Positions 1-8,091 of a stretch of DNA of 64,000 bases are shown here, in pieces. The stretch's first letter is position 1; each line of letters starts with the position of its first letter. The stretch covers positions 1 through 64,000 of the forward strand of contig CAYNUS010000003.1 in assembly GCA_964400625.1 (NCBI GenBank). Reading direction: 5' to 3'. The notes beneath the pieces were generated by a model that saw only the letters and a program-made list of their open reading frames with translations, had not been told where the DNA came from and did not search any database. The stretch comes from DYFX01 sp964400625 (GTDB lineage Bacteria; Patescibacteriota; Patescibacteriia; SG8-24; DYFX01). The position numbers were made by a program, and so were the translations under genes.

Positions 1-187
1 TGATGCGGGCTTGGTAGTTGAGGAGCTTGGGGACGGTGGAGGCGGCGGAGGCCGACTTGGCGCCTATATAGGTATAGGGGCCGAGCTGGGAAACGAGCAC
101 GACAAGAACCAGGAGGGTCTTCAAGACCTTCCGGCCGAAACGGCGGAATGCTCGCGCGAGGCGCAGGTTGTGCGTCAGCGTCTCCAT
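1..187 (-). CDS. Secreted protein, N-terminal fragment (runs off window start)
   Basis: The ATG is at 187 and the frame is open to base 1, giving 62 residues of a longer protein. The N-terminus is basic (many Arg/Lys in residues 8-21), followed by a hydrophobic core (VLKTLLVLVVLVSQLG) and then an Ala/Ser-rich stretch, which is a signal peptide or anchor. The mature part begins VPKLLNYQARI; an LNYQ-A/G-R segment just after the signal peptide is, from my knowledge of the group, common in large secreted Parcubacterial proteins. It lies about 130 bases downstream of the giant Fn3 protein on the same strand, so the two may be co-transcribed. The function cannot be read from this fragment. Confidence 0.6.
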   Translation of the reverse strand, partial: METLTHNLRLARAFRRFGRKVLKTLLVLVVLVSQLGPYTYIGAKSASAASTVPKLLNYQARI

Positions 188-317
188 GGTTTTCTTCGGG
201 CGTTTCCACCCGGTTCGGCTCCCCTCGCGTCACACGGAGCTCGTGCAGCGCGCTCCGTACGGCGTAAGGGGGTCCGAACCGGATGCCGAAGCGGAGCTTC
301 GGTCATGCGGCGTGGCG

Positions 318-3300
318 TCATTCTGGATCCTTCACCTTGAGGGGAATATCCATGTCGACGACGCCTTCTCCGGTCTTCTTGGTCGAAAGATCGATCTCTC
401 CGGTCTTCGCGGGCTCGTAGCCGGGTTTTTCCACCGTCACGACGTACTTGTTGTTGCCGACCAGGAAGTTGTAGCGGCCGCGGGAGTCCGTCACGCGCGA
501 TTCGAGCACCTTGTTGTATTGGGTCTCGACGATGCGGGCGACGGCGAACGGCACGGGCTTCTTGGTCTTCTCGTCGTAGATGATTCCCCAGTTCTTCGGG
601 CGCTTCGGCCGCGCGAGGCGGCGGAAGAGCAGATAGAGCGCGATCTGCACGCCGGTCAGGATCCAGAGGTACGTGAGCCGGTAGAGCAGCGCGGCGATGA
701 GGGTGAGCGCCACGCCCGAGAAGGCGAAGGCCGTCTGTGCTTTCCGCCCGATCTCCTCCCAATAGAGCCGCTTGGTGGACTTCACGACGTCGAGCGGATC
801 CATCGGCACGTTGGCGGTGATGACCGCGCCCTGGTCGCCGGCACGGATCGTCTCGCCGTGGTAGAGGTCGAGGTACTGCCCGTCCTCGGAACGCTCCTTG
901 AGGTACTGTGAGGGGAAGGTGTAGCCCTGCTTCGACGTCTCGATGCGGTATTCGCCGGGATCCACGAGGAAGGCGTAGCGCCCGAGCTTGTCGGTGGCGC
1001 TCGTGCGCACCAGCTTCCCGTTGGCGCGGAAGAGGCGGATGATCGCGAGGTCGACCGGAAGCTTCGTCAGCGAGTTGTAGACGACGCCGAATTCCTTGCG
1101 CTTGCGGCGGGCCAGGAGCAGGAACGGCTGGGTGAGCAGGAAGTAGAGGTAGCCGATGAGGCTCGTGGCCTGCACCGCGGTGGCGACGACGGCCGTGGTG
1201 ACGGCGGCCGCGGCCGGCACGACGTAGCTCGTGGCGGCGGTCTTCACGCGCGGGTCTTCGACGACCTCGTTCTGGAAGATCTTCGTGACGTATGCGCCCT
1301 GCGCTCCGAGCGCGCGCGCGACGTTGCCGATGTTCTCCACGATCGGCGCGCCCGGGACGATGACTTCCGTCAGCGTCGGCGGCAGCGGGATGAGTTCGAT
1401 CCGCGGATTCACGACTTCCGTCGTCACGTTGAAGGGAGCGGAGAGATACGCGCGGTGCCCGTCGTGCGTGACGGCGATGCGGTACTCGCCTTGCGGCACC
1501 ATGTAGGCGAAGGAGCCGTCGGCGGCGGTCGTGACCGGGTTGGTCTGGAGATACGGCGTCGCGTCCCAGTCGAACCACGGATTGACGTGCCGCTCGATCT
1601 TCACGACGGCGCCGGCGACCGGCACGTCGCGCCCTTCTTTGCGCGCGTAGATCGTGCCGAAGCCTTCCACGCGGATCTCGAACGGAACGATGTCGCTCGT
1701 GTCGTCCTCATACGTGACGATGATCGTCCCGCTCACGACGCCGGTGTTCGCGGGAGCGGCGACGTCCACGGACCAGGCGCGCTCGGTTTCTGACGGGACG
1801 GGCTCCGCGAAGAGGTAGGATCCCTGTCCGAAGTTCAGCGTGATGGACGCGACGCTCCGAGGCGGCGCGGCTTCGGGGATGAGGACCGAGAGCGTGCGGC
1901 CCGGCAGGATGCGGAAGAATCCGGATCCGTCGCGGTGGAGTTCGAGCCGGCGCCCGAGCGCGTAGTACCGGATGAGGTCCGCGTCGATCGGTTCCGTCTC
2001 GGACTGCTGCGGCGGAGGGACGACCGGCGGTTCGGCCGGAGGCGCGGGGCAGTCTGCCGGGCAGGAGTTGCTGTCTTCCGGCGGTTCGCAGGCGGCGTTG
2101 CCGCAGACGGGTCCGGGCGGAGGCGGCGGACCGGCCGGGCAATCGGCCGGGCACGAGAGGTTGTCTTCGGGCGGTTCGCAGGCGGCGTTGCCGCAGACGG
2201 GTCCGACGGAGCAGTCTGCAGGGCACGAGAGCGTGGTTTCGGGCGCGACACAGACGTTGTCGCCGCAGACCGGAGGCGGAGGCGGCGCGGCGGCCGGCGT
2301 GCCCGATCCCTGCGCGGGACCCGAGTAGTTGCCGGAGGTGTCGCGGGCGAAGACCGAGTAGTAATAGGTGGTGCCGTTCGTCAGTCCGGTATCGGTGTAG
2401 TTCTGCCCGGCGCCGATATAGATGTTGGTGCCGGAGGTCGGCGTCGGCGGGAAGCCCGTCGTCGCGCGCTGGACGCGCACGTCGGCGAAGTCCGCGTCGC
2501 CCGGGTTGATCCAGCTGAGCGCGTTCTGCGAATCCCCTGCCGTGACGGTGAAGTTGGAGACGGGGCCGGGCGGGACGGCGTCGAAGGGCGTGCCGTTGGC
2601 GAGCGCGCCGGAGGCGAAGTTGCCGGAGCCGTCGTAGGCGAAGGCCGAGTAGTAATAGGTGGTGCCGTTCACGAGGCCGACGTCGATGACCGAGGTCCCG
2701 TTCGCGTCGTAGACCGTCGTGCCGGAGGTCGGGTTCGGCGGATACGCGCCCGTCGCGCGCTTGATCCTCACGCCGGCGAAGTCCGGATCGGCGGGGTTGG
2801 TCCACGAGAGCGCGTTCTGCTGGTTCCCGGCCGTGACGACGAAGTTCGTGACGTTGGCGGGCGGCGTGGTGTCCGCGAGCGTCGTGAACGTCTGGTCGGT
2901 GGACGTGGCGCCGTTCCCCGCCGCGTCATAGGAGCTGACGCTGTAGTGGTAGAGCGTCGCCGCCGCGAGTCCGGTCAGCGCGATCTGGTGATTCGCGAGC
3001 ATCGTGCCCTCCTGCACGACCGAGCCGTAGGCGTTCGTCAGGCCGTAGCGCACGATCGAGTTCGCGAGCTCGTTCGTGGTCCAGTTCACGCGCGCGGACG
3101 ACTGCGTGATGAGGTCGACGTTGATGTTCGAGATGACCGGCGGCGCGGTGTCGAGCGTCTGGAAGGTGAATTCCGCTGACGTCGACGTGTTGTTCGATGC
3201 GTCCTCCGACGTGACGCGGTAGCGGTAGATGGTGTTCGGGGCGAGACCGACGAGCGTGATCGAATGCGCGTTCGTGAGCGTGGCGCTCGATTCGTCGAAC

Positions 3301-4418
3301 GCATACGGCGGACCCGGAACGATGTCGTAGGCGACGAGCGAATCGGCGTCCTCGTCGGTGTCCCAAGTGATGCGCGCGCTCGTACCGGTGATGTCGACCG
3401 CCTGGATGTTGCTCAGGACCGGCGCCGTGCTGTCGAGCGTGGTGAAGGTGTTGTCGCCCGAAACGGTTTCCGGACCGGACGCCGTCGAGCGCACGCGGAA
3501 GTGGTAGAGGGTGCCCGGCGTGAGGCCGCTCAGATGTACGAGATGGTTGAAGGTCGTCCCGCCCGTCGAGGCGTTACTGCCGTACGCGACGGTCGTGCCG
3601 TAGTTGACCGTGCTCGTCGCGGCGATGTCCGTGTTCCAGACGACGTCCGCTTCCGTTTCCGTGATGTTGATGACGTTGATGCCGGAGATGATCGGGGCCG
3701 GGCAGGTCGGAGGGCAGGTCGGTCCGCCACCGCCTCCGCCGCCTCCGCCTGAGACCGTCGCCGTGACGGTCACCCGGTCGGAATCAAGGACGTAGACGAA
3801 GGCCGTGCCGTCGTCCCCGAACGTCCCGTCGATCGTGACGGTGTGGACGACCGGGGTCGCGGGGTTGATGATCTGGTCCTGATCCCCGTCCTCGAAGACG
3901 GCATTGGCGCCGATCAGGATGCGGACGCAGCGGTTCGCCGGGATCTCCCCGAGCGCGGCGTCCGTAGGGGCCGTAAGGGTCAGGATCTGCCCGGAGACGG
4001 CCGCCCCCCAAATGCCGGCGGCCGGGGTGTTGGTGGCGGACACTTCCGTGAACGAGCCGTCGCAGACGGCATCATTGTCGATTCCGAGGTCGATATCGTC
4101 CGCCTCGATGGCGCTCAGGTTGAAGCCGGACTGGAACTCGACCGTGATCGTGTCCGTCGGCGCATCGACGCCTGTCGGGGTCACGAACTTGATCTCGTGG
4201 TCAGCGGGCGTGCTGACCTGATGCCTCGAAACCGTGTCTGAGAAGCCAGAAACCGTTGCCGCGCGTGCAGCGAGCGACAACAGGAACACCGCGACCGCCA
4301 TGATGAGGATCGGCGCCGGCGAGAGGACGTGGTGCTGCGGACTTCGGGTCTTGGACATACGTTGAGTTCGAGGGGCTCGTGTCGCCGCCCGTGCAGCAAG
4401 CGGCGACACAAAGACCAT
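318..4418 (-). CDS. Giant cell-surface protein with five Fn3 repeats, Cys-rich modules and carboxypeptidase-regulatory-like domains
   Basis: About 1,366 residues. An N-terminal hydrophobic segment (around residues 38-55) should direct export. Then come a roughly 160-residue beta-rich domain, a poly-Gly/CPPTCP linker near 223, five fibronectin-III-like repeats (about 240-330, 327-415, 420-512, 516-615, 613-705), three copies of a short module of the form CGNAACEPPE...SCPADC (about 715-797), a Pro-rich spacer, and a beta-domain region. The C-terminal third has hydrophobic segments near 1070-1110 and 1230-1270, and two carboxypeptidase-regulatory-like folds (about 1112-1190 and 1275-1366). Adhesion or surface attachment is inferred from the architecture. 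The start is uncertain: GTG 4421 or ATG 4418 follows a GAGG ribosome site, while ATG 4358 would give a shorter leader. Confidence 0.8.
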   Translation of the reverse strand: MVFVSPLAARAATRAPRTQRMSKTRSPQHHVLSPAPILIMAVAVFLLSLAARAATVSGFSDTVSRHQVSTPADHEIKFVTPTGVDAPTDTITVEFQSGFNLSAIEADDIDLGIDNDAVCDGSFTEVSATNTPAAGIWGAAVSGQILTLTAPTDAALGEIPANRCVRILIGANAVFEDGDQDQIINPATPVVHTVTIDGTFGDDGTAFVYVLDSDRVTVTATVSGGGGGGGGGPTCPPTCPAPIISGINVINITETEADVVWNTDIAATSTVNYGTTVAYGSNASTGGTTFNHLVHLSGLTPGTLYHFRVRSTASGPETVSGDNTFTTLDSTAPVLSNIQAVDITGTSARITWDTDEDADSLVAYDIVPGPPYAFDESSATLTNAHSITLVGLAPNTIYRYRVTSEDASNNTSTSAEFTFQTLDTAPPVISNINVDLITQSSARVNWTTNELANSIVRYGLTNAYGSVVQEGTMLANHQIALTGLAAATLYHYSVSSYDAAGNGATSTDQTFTTLADTTPPANVTNFVVTAGNQQNALSWTNPADPDFAGVRIKRATGAYPPNPTSGTTVYDANGTSVIDVGLVNGTTYYYSAFAYDGSGNFASGALANGTPFDAVPPGPVSNFTVTAGDSQNALSWINPGDADFADVRVQRATTGFPPTPTSGTNIYIGAGQNYTDTGLTNGTTYYYSVFARDTSGNYSGPAQGSGTPAAAPPPPPVCGDNVCVAPETTLSCPADCSVGPVCGNAACEPPEDNLSCPADCPAGPPPPPGPVCGNAACEPPEDSNSCPADCPAPPAEPPVVPPPQQSETEPIDADLIRYYALGRRLELHRDGSGFFRILPGRTLSVLIPEAAPPRSVASITLNFGQGSYLFAEPVPSETERAWSVDVAAPANTGVVSGTIIVTYEDDTSDIVPFEIRVEGFGTIYARKEGRDVPVAGAVVKIERHVNPWFDWDATPYLQTNPVTTAADGSFAYMVPQGEYRIAVTHDGHRAYLSAPFNVTTEVVNPRIELIPLPPTLTEVIVPGAPIVENIGNVARALGAQGAYVTKIFQNEVVEDPRVKTAATSYVVPAAAAVTTAVVATAVQATSLIGYLYFLLTQPFLLLARRKRKEFGVVYNSLTKLPVDLAIIRLFRANGKLVRTSATDKLGRYAFLVDPGEYRIETSKQGYTFPSQYLKERSEDGQYLDLYHGETIRAGDQGAVITANVPMDPLDVVKSTKRLYWEEIGRKAQTAFAFSGVALTLIAALLYRLTYLWILTGVQIALYLLFRRLARPKRPKNWGIIYDEKTKKPVPFAVARIVETQYNKVLESRVTDSRGRYNFLVGNNKYVVTVEKPGYEPAKTGEIDLSTKKTGEGVVDMDIPLKVKDPE

Positions 4419-4421
4419 CAC

Positions 4422-4780
4422 GGCCTCGTTAAGGTCGGACTCGGGACTCGGTTCCTGGTTGTACGCGCTGGGGCTTCGACATGCGCTTGTACAAGCGCGC
4501 AGCCGCCGAACCGTACGTGAAAAATTCCGCTAGACGCGCGAACGCGACTGCACGAAATGAGCTTCACGCACACGGGCGCGAATCTTCATACCTCCTCGCA
4601 TGACAGCACCGACTTCTGCTGACCAACAGACAGCGGCCCCGTCCCGATTGATGCGAGCGGTAAGACTCGCGTTCCGAACCGTCAGGTGATCAAGCCTGAC
4701 GTTTGACGCATAGGGCCTCACGTTGAGTCCTGGCGAGAAGAAAGCTGCACGATTATTTCCTCCTCGTACTATGCAAAGGC
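4422..4780 (-). ncRNA. Candidate structured leader RNA upstream of the Fn3 gene
   Basis: This stretch has no convincing gene. It lies downstream of a consensus promoter and can fold into several hairpins: CGTCAGG/CCTGACG with an 8-base loop, GCGAG/CTCGC, and CAGCA/TGCTG. An AGGAGG with a GTG eight bases on opens a 10-codon ORF, whose stop overlaps the GTG of a 63-codon Arg-rich ORF (4530-4721); I do not think either is a real protein. The length (about 350 nt) and folding suggest a regulatory leader or a small RNA. I could not match it to tmRNA, RNase P, SRP RNA or a riboswitch I know. Confidence 0.35.
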
Positions 4781-4809
4781 AGTATACCAGAAAAATGGCC
4801 GAATGTCAA
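4781..4809 (-). promoter_or_regulatory. Consensus sigma-70 promoter for the Fn3 leader
   Basis: On the minus strand TTGACA (4809-4804), a 17-base spacer, then TATACT (4786-4781): a perfect -35 and a 5/6 -10. Transcription should start near 4774 and run into the structured leader. Confidence 0.75.
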
Positions 4810-4841
4810 TCAATATTATGGCTAAGGTTGGCGAAATAATC

Positions 4842-4961
4842 TGTGGATTAAGCTCACCAAGCCTTTTTACGCACAACTTAAGCACAGCTTTTCACATGAT
4901 ATCCACAGTTTTAACCACAGTTCGTGTGGATGGTGTTTTATGTCAAGATAAACGTGGACAA
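4842..4961. promoter_or_regulatory. AT-rich patch with DnaA-box-like 9-mers
   Basis: Five 9-mers resemble the DnaA box TTATCCACA: 4842-4850 (reverse, one mismatch), 4899-4907 (ATATCCACA, one mismatch), 4911-4919 (TTAACCACA, one mismatch), 4925-4933 (reverse, two mismatches) and 4953-4961 (reverse, two mismatches). The surrounding 4780-5000 is visibly AT-rich in a GC-rich genome and adjoins the parS cluster. No exact box is present, so binding is unproven. Confidence 0.4.
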
Positions 4962-5021
4962 ATGTATACTTGATTTTACATATATTGTGTACAAACTGTG
5001 TTCTTCCCTCTTTCTGAGGAA

Positions 5022-5037
5022 CGTTTCACGTGAAACA
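5022..5037. promoter_or_regulatory. parS-like site 1
   Basis: CGTTTCACGTGAAACA, one mismatch to the ParB-binding palindrome TGTTNCACGTGAAACA. It is the first of five such sites within 355 bases. Confidence 0.8.
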
Positions 5038-5087
5038 GGTCGTGGAGATCTACGGCTCGTGACTGCATTTGAAAGTCCACCATCTTT

Positions 5088-5103
5088 TGTTTCACATGAA
5101 ACA
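5088..5103. promoter_or_regulatory. parS-like site 2
   Basis: TGTTTCACATGAAACA, one mismatch at the palindrome centre (A for G). This is the weakest of the five because the central CG, read by ParB, is changed. Confidence 0.65.
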
Positions 5104-5172
5104 GTCTGCGTCATTTGAAGTTCAGGCGTTGCTATAACGTATCGCTTTCTGTCGTCGTGAAGGCGCACATCG

Positions 5173-5188
5173 TGTTTCACGTGAAACA
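5173..5188. promoter_or_regulatory. parS site 3 (perfect)
   Basis: TGTTTCACGTGAAACA, a perfect 16-base palindrome identical to the widespread bacterial parS consensus. Confidence 0.9.
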
Positions 5189-5255
5189 CCGGAAATCATG
5201 TAGAGCTCAGACCAACCGTGAACCGAAATGATTCATCTATCGGCGAACCCCGTCC

Positions 5256-5271
5256 TGTTTCACGTGAAACA
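5256..5271. promoter_or_regulatory. parS site 4 (perfect)
   Basis: TGTTTCACGTGAAACA, a second perfect copy, 83 bases from site 3. Confidence 0.9.
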
Positions 5272-5360
5272 TCGTCAACAATAGTTTTCAGCATCGGATT
5301 CCCTCAGATTGGTTTGCAGAGTCGCTACTCACTTCTACAACAGATCGAAATCAATCATGC

Positions 5361-5376
5361 TGTTCCACGTGAAACA
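5361..5376. promoter_or_regulatory. parS site 5 (Bacillus-type consensus)
   Basis: TGTTCCACGTGAAACA, the classic Bacillus subtilis parS form. It abuts the terminator of the tRNA-Ala gene. Confidence 0.9.
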
Positions 5377-5405
5377 AAAAACCACTCCTTGAGGAATGGT
5401 TTTTT
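5377..5405. terminator. Terminator of tRNA-Ala
   Basis: Hairpin with arms ACCACTCC/GGAATGGT (one mismatch) and a 4-base loop, flanked by A and T runs on either side. It follows the tRNA on the minus strand. Confidence 0.75.
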
Positions 5406-5480
5406 GGTGGACCGCAGGAGACTCGAACTCCTGACCTCTGCAATGCGAATGCAGCGCTCTACCAACTGAGCTAGCGGCCC
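5405..5480 (-). tRNA. tRNA-Ala (anticodon CGC)
   Basis: 76 nt with encoded CCA. Acceptor GGGCCGC pairs GCGGTCC and includes the G3-U70 pair that identifies alanine tRNAs. The anticodon stem is CTGCA/TGCAG with loop TTCGCAT; the T-arm is AGGAG TTCGAGT CTCCT. Confidence 0.95.
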
Positions 5481-5611
5481 ATGATGGATCTCCATTTACT
5501 CACACCTGGGAACAACATGGGGATGAAAGTACCCCAAGCAGATGTGTCGTACATTATTGTTTGTCAAGGATTTCACGGACATTCATCGACATCCTGCTGA
5601 GCCGCGCACGC

Positions 5612-5686
5612 TGGTGCCCCCGGCATGAATCGAACATGCATCCTCCCCTTAGGACGGGGTAGTTCTATCCGTTGAACTACAGGGGC
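5612..5686 (-). tRNA. tRNA-Arg (anticodon CCU)
   Basis: 75 nt with encoded CCA. Acceptor GCCCCTG pairs CGGGGGC, D-arm GTTC/GAAC, anticodon stem CCCC/GGGG with loop GTCCTAA, T-arm GCATG TTCGATT CATGC. Pair 27-43 is A-A. Confidence 0.93.
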
Positions 5687-5755
5687 ACGGGCCTGCGCGG
5701 TCCATCCTATGGGCGATGCGTGTTCGCCAGCGACACGATCCGTGTCACGCGCTAT

Positions 5756-5784
5756 AGTATAGGCACGAAAAAATTTCCGGTCAA
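5756..5784 (-). promoter_or_regulatory. Promoter of tRNA-Arg(CCU)
   Basis: Minus strand TTGACC, 17 bases, TATACT. It lies back-to-back with rmuC, whose own -10 (TATAGT, 5753-5758) would overlap it. Confidence 0.65.
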
Positions 5785-5792
5785 TCCTCATC

Positions 5793-6707
5793 ATGAATTC
5801 CACCACCCTGATCGTCGCCGTCGTCTTGCTTGGGGCCCTTGCCGCCGTGTATTTCGCGCTTTCCAAGAAGATCGAGAAGCTCACGGAGGATTCGGCCACG
5901 CGGATCATCAACGACAACATCACGAAGATGAACGATCGGCTGAACGACCGGCTCACCGAGGCGGCACGCTACATCGGTTCCTTGGGGCAGGAGCTCCGTT
6001 CCATGCAGGTCATCGGCAAGAACATCGACGACCTCCGCTCCGTCTTCATGAACTCGAAGCTCCGCGGCAACTTCGGCGAGCAGGTCCTGAACGACATGCT
6101 GGCCAACAATTTCCCGAAGGACCAGTTCGAGCTCCAATACCGGTTCAAGGACGGCCAGACCGTGGACGCGGCCATCCGTACGAAGGACGGCATCATCTCG
6201 GTGGACTCGAAGTTCCCCATCGACAGCTTCCGCCGCATGCTCGCGTCCGCCACCGAGGAAGATCGCGCTTTCGAGCGGAGGGAGTTCCAGAAGGCCGTGA
6301 AGAAGCACGTGGGCGACATCGCCAAGAAGTACATCCTGCCGGGCGAGGGGACGACGAACTTCGCCGTCATGTACGTCCCGTCAGAAGCCGCATTCTACGA
6401 GATCATCTCGGCATCGGACGAGCTCTCGGACTTCGCCCAGGCGAGCCGTGTCATGATGGTTTCGCCGAACACGCTTTCGTACTTCCTGCACATCCTCAGG
6501 CTCGGGCACGAGCGTATCCGTATCGAGGAGAACGTCCAGCGGGTTTGGGAGCTCCTGGCCGGCTTCCACCAGGAAACCATGAAGTTCGGCGAGCAGATCG
6601 GGGTCCTTTCCCGGCATATCACGAACGCCAAGGGTGCCATGGATACGGCCCAGGCCGCTTATGACCGCCTGGCCGGCAAAGTCGACCAGATCAAGCAGCT
6701 GCAATAG
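5793..6707 (+). CDS. rmuC: DNA recombination protein RmuC
   Basis: 304 residues. An N-terminal hydrophobic segment (residues 5-23) is followed by a short coiled coil (about 24-70) and the RmuC nuclease-like core. The core shows the family's LRGNFGEQVL motif near 88-98, the LQYRFKDGQTVDAAI stretch near 115-129, and IISVDSKFPID near 137-147; the acidic and Lys residues here match the restriction-endonuclease-like fold. RmuC limits inversions at short repeats. It is short for the family, lacking the long coiled coil of E. coli RmuC. Ten bases after its stop the rpsT promoter begins. Confidence 0.92.
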   Translation: MNSTTLIVAVVLLGALAAVYFALSKKIEKLTEDSATRIINDNITKMNDRLNDRLTEAARYIGSLGQELRSMQVIGKNIDDLRSVFMNSKLRGNFGEQVLNDMLANNFPKDQFELQYRFKDGQTVDAAIRTKDGIISVDSKFPIDSFRRMLASATEEDRAFERREFQKAVKKHVGDIAKKYILPGEGTTNFAVMYVPSEAAFYEIISASDELSDFAQASRVMMVSPNTLSYFLHILRLGHERIRIEENVQRVWELLAGFHQETMKFGEQIGVLSRHITNAKGAMDTAQAAYDRLAGKVDQIKQLQ

Positions 6708-6714
6708 GGGAAAC

Positions 6715-6743
6715 TTGACGGTTTTACGGCAATCCTCTATAAC
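6715..6743 (+). promoter_or_regulatory. rpsT promoter
   Basis: TTGACG, 17 bases, TATAAC, 32 bases before the rpsT start codon. Confidence 0.75.
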
Positions 6744-6775
6744 TAGAGCCATCAACTAACGCCCCCAACGCACGT

Positions 6776-7054
6776 ATGCCGATCAAAGCCGCCGCGTTCA
6801 AGGCGCTTCGCCAGACCAAAAAGCACGCCGAGCGCAACAAGCTCGCGAAGCTCAAGCTGGCCGACGCCCGCCGCGCCGTCCGCAAGGCCCTCGACAAGGC
6901 CGAGGTCAAGAAGGCCGAAGAGGCCGTGAAGTCCGCCATCAAGATGCTCGACAAGGCCTACAGCCGCGGCATCATGAAGCTGAACACCGTCTCGCGCCGC
7001 AAGTCCCGCCTCATGGCCGGACTCGCCAAGCTCAAGGCTTCCGCCAAGAAGTAA
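6776..7054 (+). CDS. rpsT: 30S ribosomal protein S20
   Basis: 92 residues, highly basic and helical, with the S20 pattern: KALRQTKKHAERNK near the start, a Lys/Ala-rich central helix, and the conserved C-terminal GIMKLNTVSRRKSRLMAGLAK (quoted in part; residues 66-86) that contacts 16S rRNA. It is a single-gene unit between its own promoter and a strong terminator, convergent with holA, an arrangement seen widely. Confidence 0.96.
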   Translation: MPIKAAAFKALRQTKKHAERNKLAKLKLADARRAVRKALDKAEVKKAEEAVKSAIKMLDKAYSRGIMKLNTVSRRKSRLMAGLAKLKASAKK

Positions 7055-7056
7055 GA

Positions 7057-7085
7057 AAAAACCCCGGGAAACCGGGGCTTTTCTT
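7057..7085. terminator. Bidirectional terminator, rpsT/holA
   Basis: CCCCGG-GAAA-CCGGGG stem with a GNRA-type loop, an A run before it and a T run after it, so it can serve both converging genes. Confidence 0.9.
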
Positions 7086-7087
7086 TT

Positions 7088-8071
7088 CTATGTCCTGGCA
7101 GGTTCAGCGGCGAGCTCCGCGAGGAAGAGGTCGATCGGGGTGCGGGGTTTGGGCCATCCGCCGCGCTTCAGCTGTTCGTCCGCGTCGATGAGCTTCAGGT
7201 AGAGGCGCTCCAGCTCGTGGGGCTTGAAGTAGCGGCTCTGGGAGACCAGCTTGGCGGCGGCGAACGGGTGAGCGCCGACTTCACGGGCCACGCGCTCCTT
7301 GGTGGCCTGGCCGAGCATGGAGAGGTCCGCCGCGACGAGGAGGCCACGGACATGGCCCTGGAGGCGCGAGAGGAGGGCGACCTCGGACTCGCCTTGGGCG
7401 AGGAGGGCGTCGAGCAGGCGCACGGCCAGATCGGCGCGGCGAGTCCCTACGGCGTCCAGGAAGTCGAAGACGCTCTGTTCGGCCTGGAGGTGAGCGAGGC
7501 TGCGGACGGCTTCGGGGGTGATGCGGTTCGTGCCGCTCGCGCGGGCCGTGGCCGCCAGGGCGTCGAGCTCGCCGCTGATCTTCCAGGCGTCGTTGCCCGC
7601 GACCGGCAGATACGCCGTGAGGCCTTCCCTCTGAAACTCCACGCCGCGCTCCTTGGCCTCCTCCAGGATCCAGGCCTGCAGTTCCTTCGGGCCGAGCGGT
7701 TTGAATTCAGGGTAGAACTTGCCGCCCTTGAGCTTCTCGTAGGCGGGGGCGTCCTCGAGGTCCGCGGCGGAGGCGCGTTCCCGGACGACGAGGATGGTGT
7801 CTTCCGGGACGGCGTCCATGAGCTCCGCCAGGGCATCGGCTTCCTTCTTCCCGGCGTTCAGGATGGCGTCGGAGAGGACCAGCATCCGCTTCTTGGCCAG
7901 GAACGGCGCGGCGGAGACGGCGGCCCGCATCTCGTCGACCGAGGCCTTTTCGCCGTCGAGCTGCTGGAGGTTCAGTCCGGAGGGGTCGATATCGCGCAAA
8001 AACTTGGCCCGAATCTCGTCGAGCTTCTTCTTCGAGCGGTAGCCGTCTTCGCCGTACAAAAACAAGATCAT
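7088..8071 (-). CDS. holA: DNA polymerase III subunit delta
   Basis: 327 residues. It starts MILFLYGEDGYRSKKKLDEI, the usual HolA opening; domains I-II resemble AAA+ folds without ATP binding and the C-terminal helical collar ends LFLAELA. Delta opens the sliding clamp (DnaN, encoded near 20 kb) as part of the clamp loader. It follows the DUF155 gene by 20 bases, so the two are probably one operon, and it shares its terminator with rpsT. Confidence 0.9.
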   Translation of the reverse strand: MILFLYGEDGYRSKKKLDEIRAKFLRDIDPSGLNLQQLDGEKASVDEMRAAVSAAPFLAKKRMLVLSDAILNAGKKEADALAELMDAVPEDTILVVRERASAADLEDAPAYEKLKGGKFYPEFKPLGPKELQAWILEEAKERGVEFQREGLTAYLPVAGNDAWKISGELDALAATARASGTNRITPEAVRSLAHLQAEQSVFDFLDAVGTRRADLAVRLLDALLAQGESEVALLSRLQGHVRGLLVAADLSMLGQATKERVAREVGAHPFAAAKLVSQSRYFKPHELERLYLKLIDADEQLKRGGWPKPRTPIDLFLAELAAEPART

Positions 8072-8091
8072 GGGGTGCGGCCGGAAGGGGA

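Noticed and set aside
4470..4510. CACGTACGGTTC resembling the 3' half of a group II intron domain V
   Set aside because: The matching 5' half (GAGCCG...GAAA) is missing and no 34-nt hairpin or reverse transcriptase gene is present.
4924..5469. Short ORFs across the parS region (83, 64 and 83 codons)
   Set aside because: They share the peptide VSRET only because each crosses a parS palindrome; no ribosome sites and composition is intergenic.
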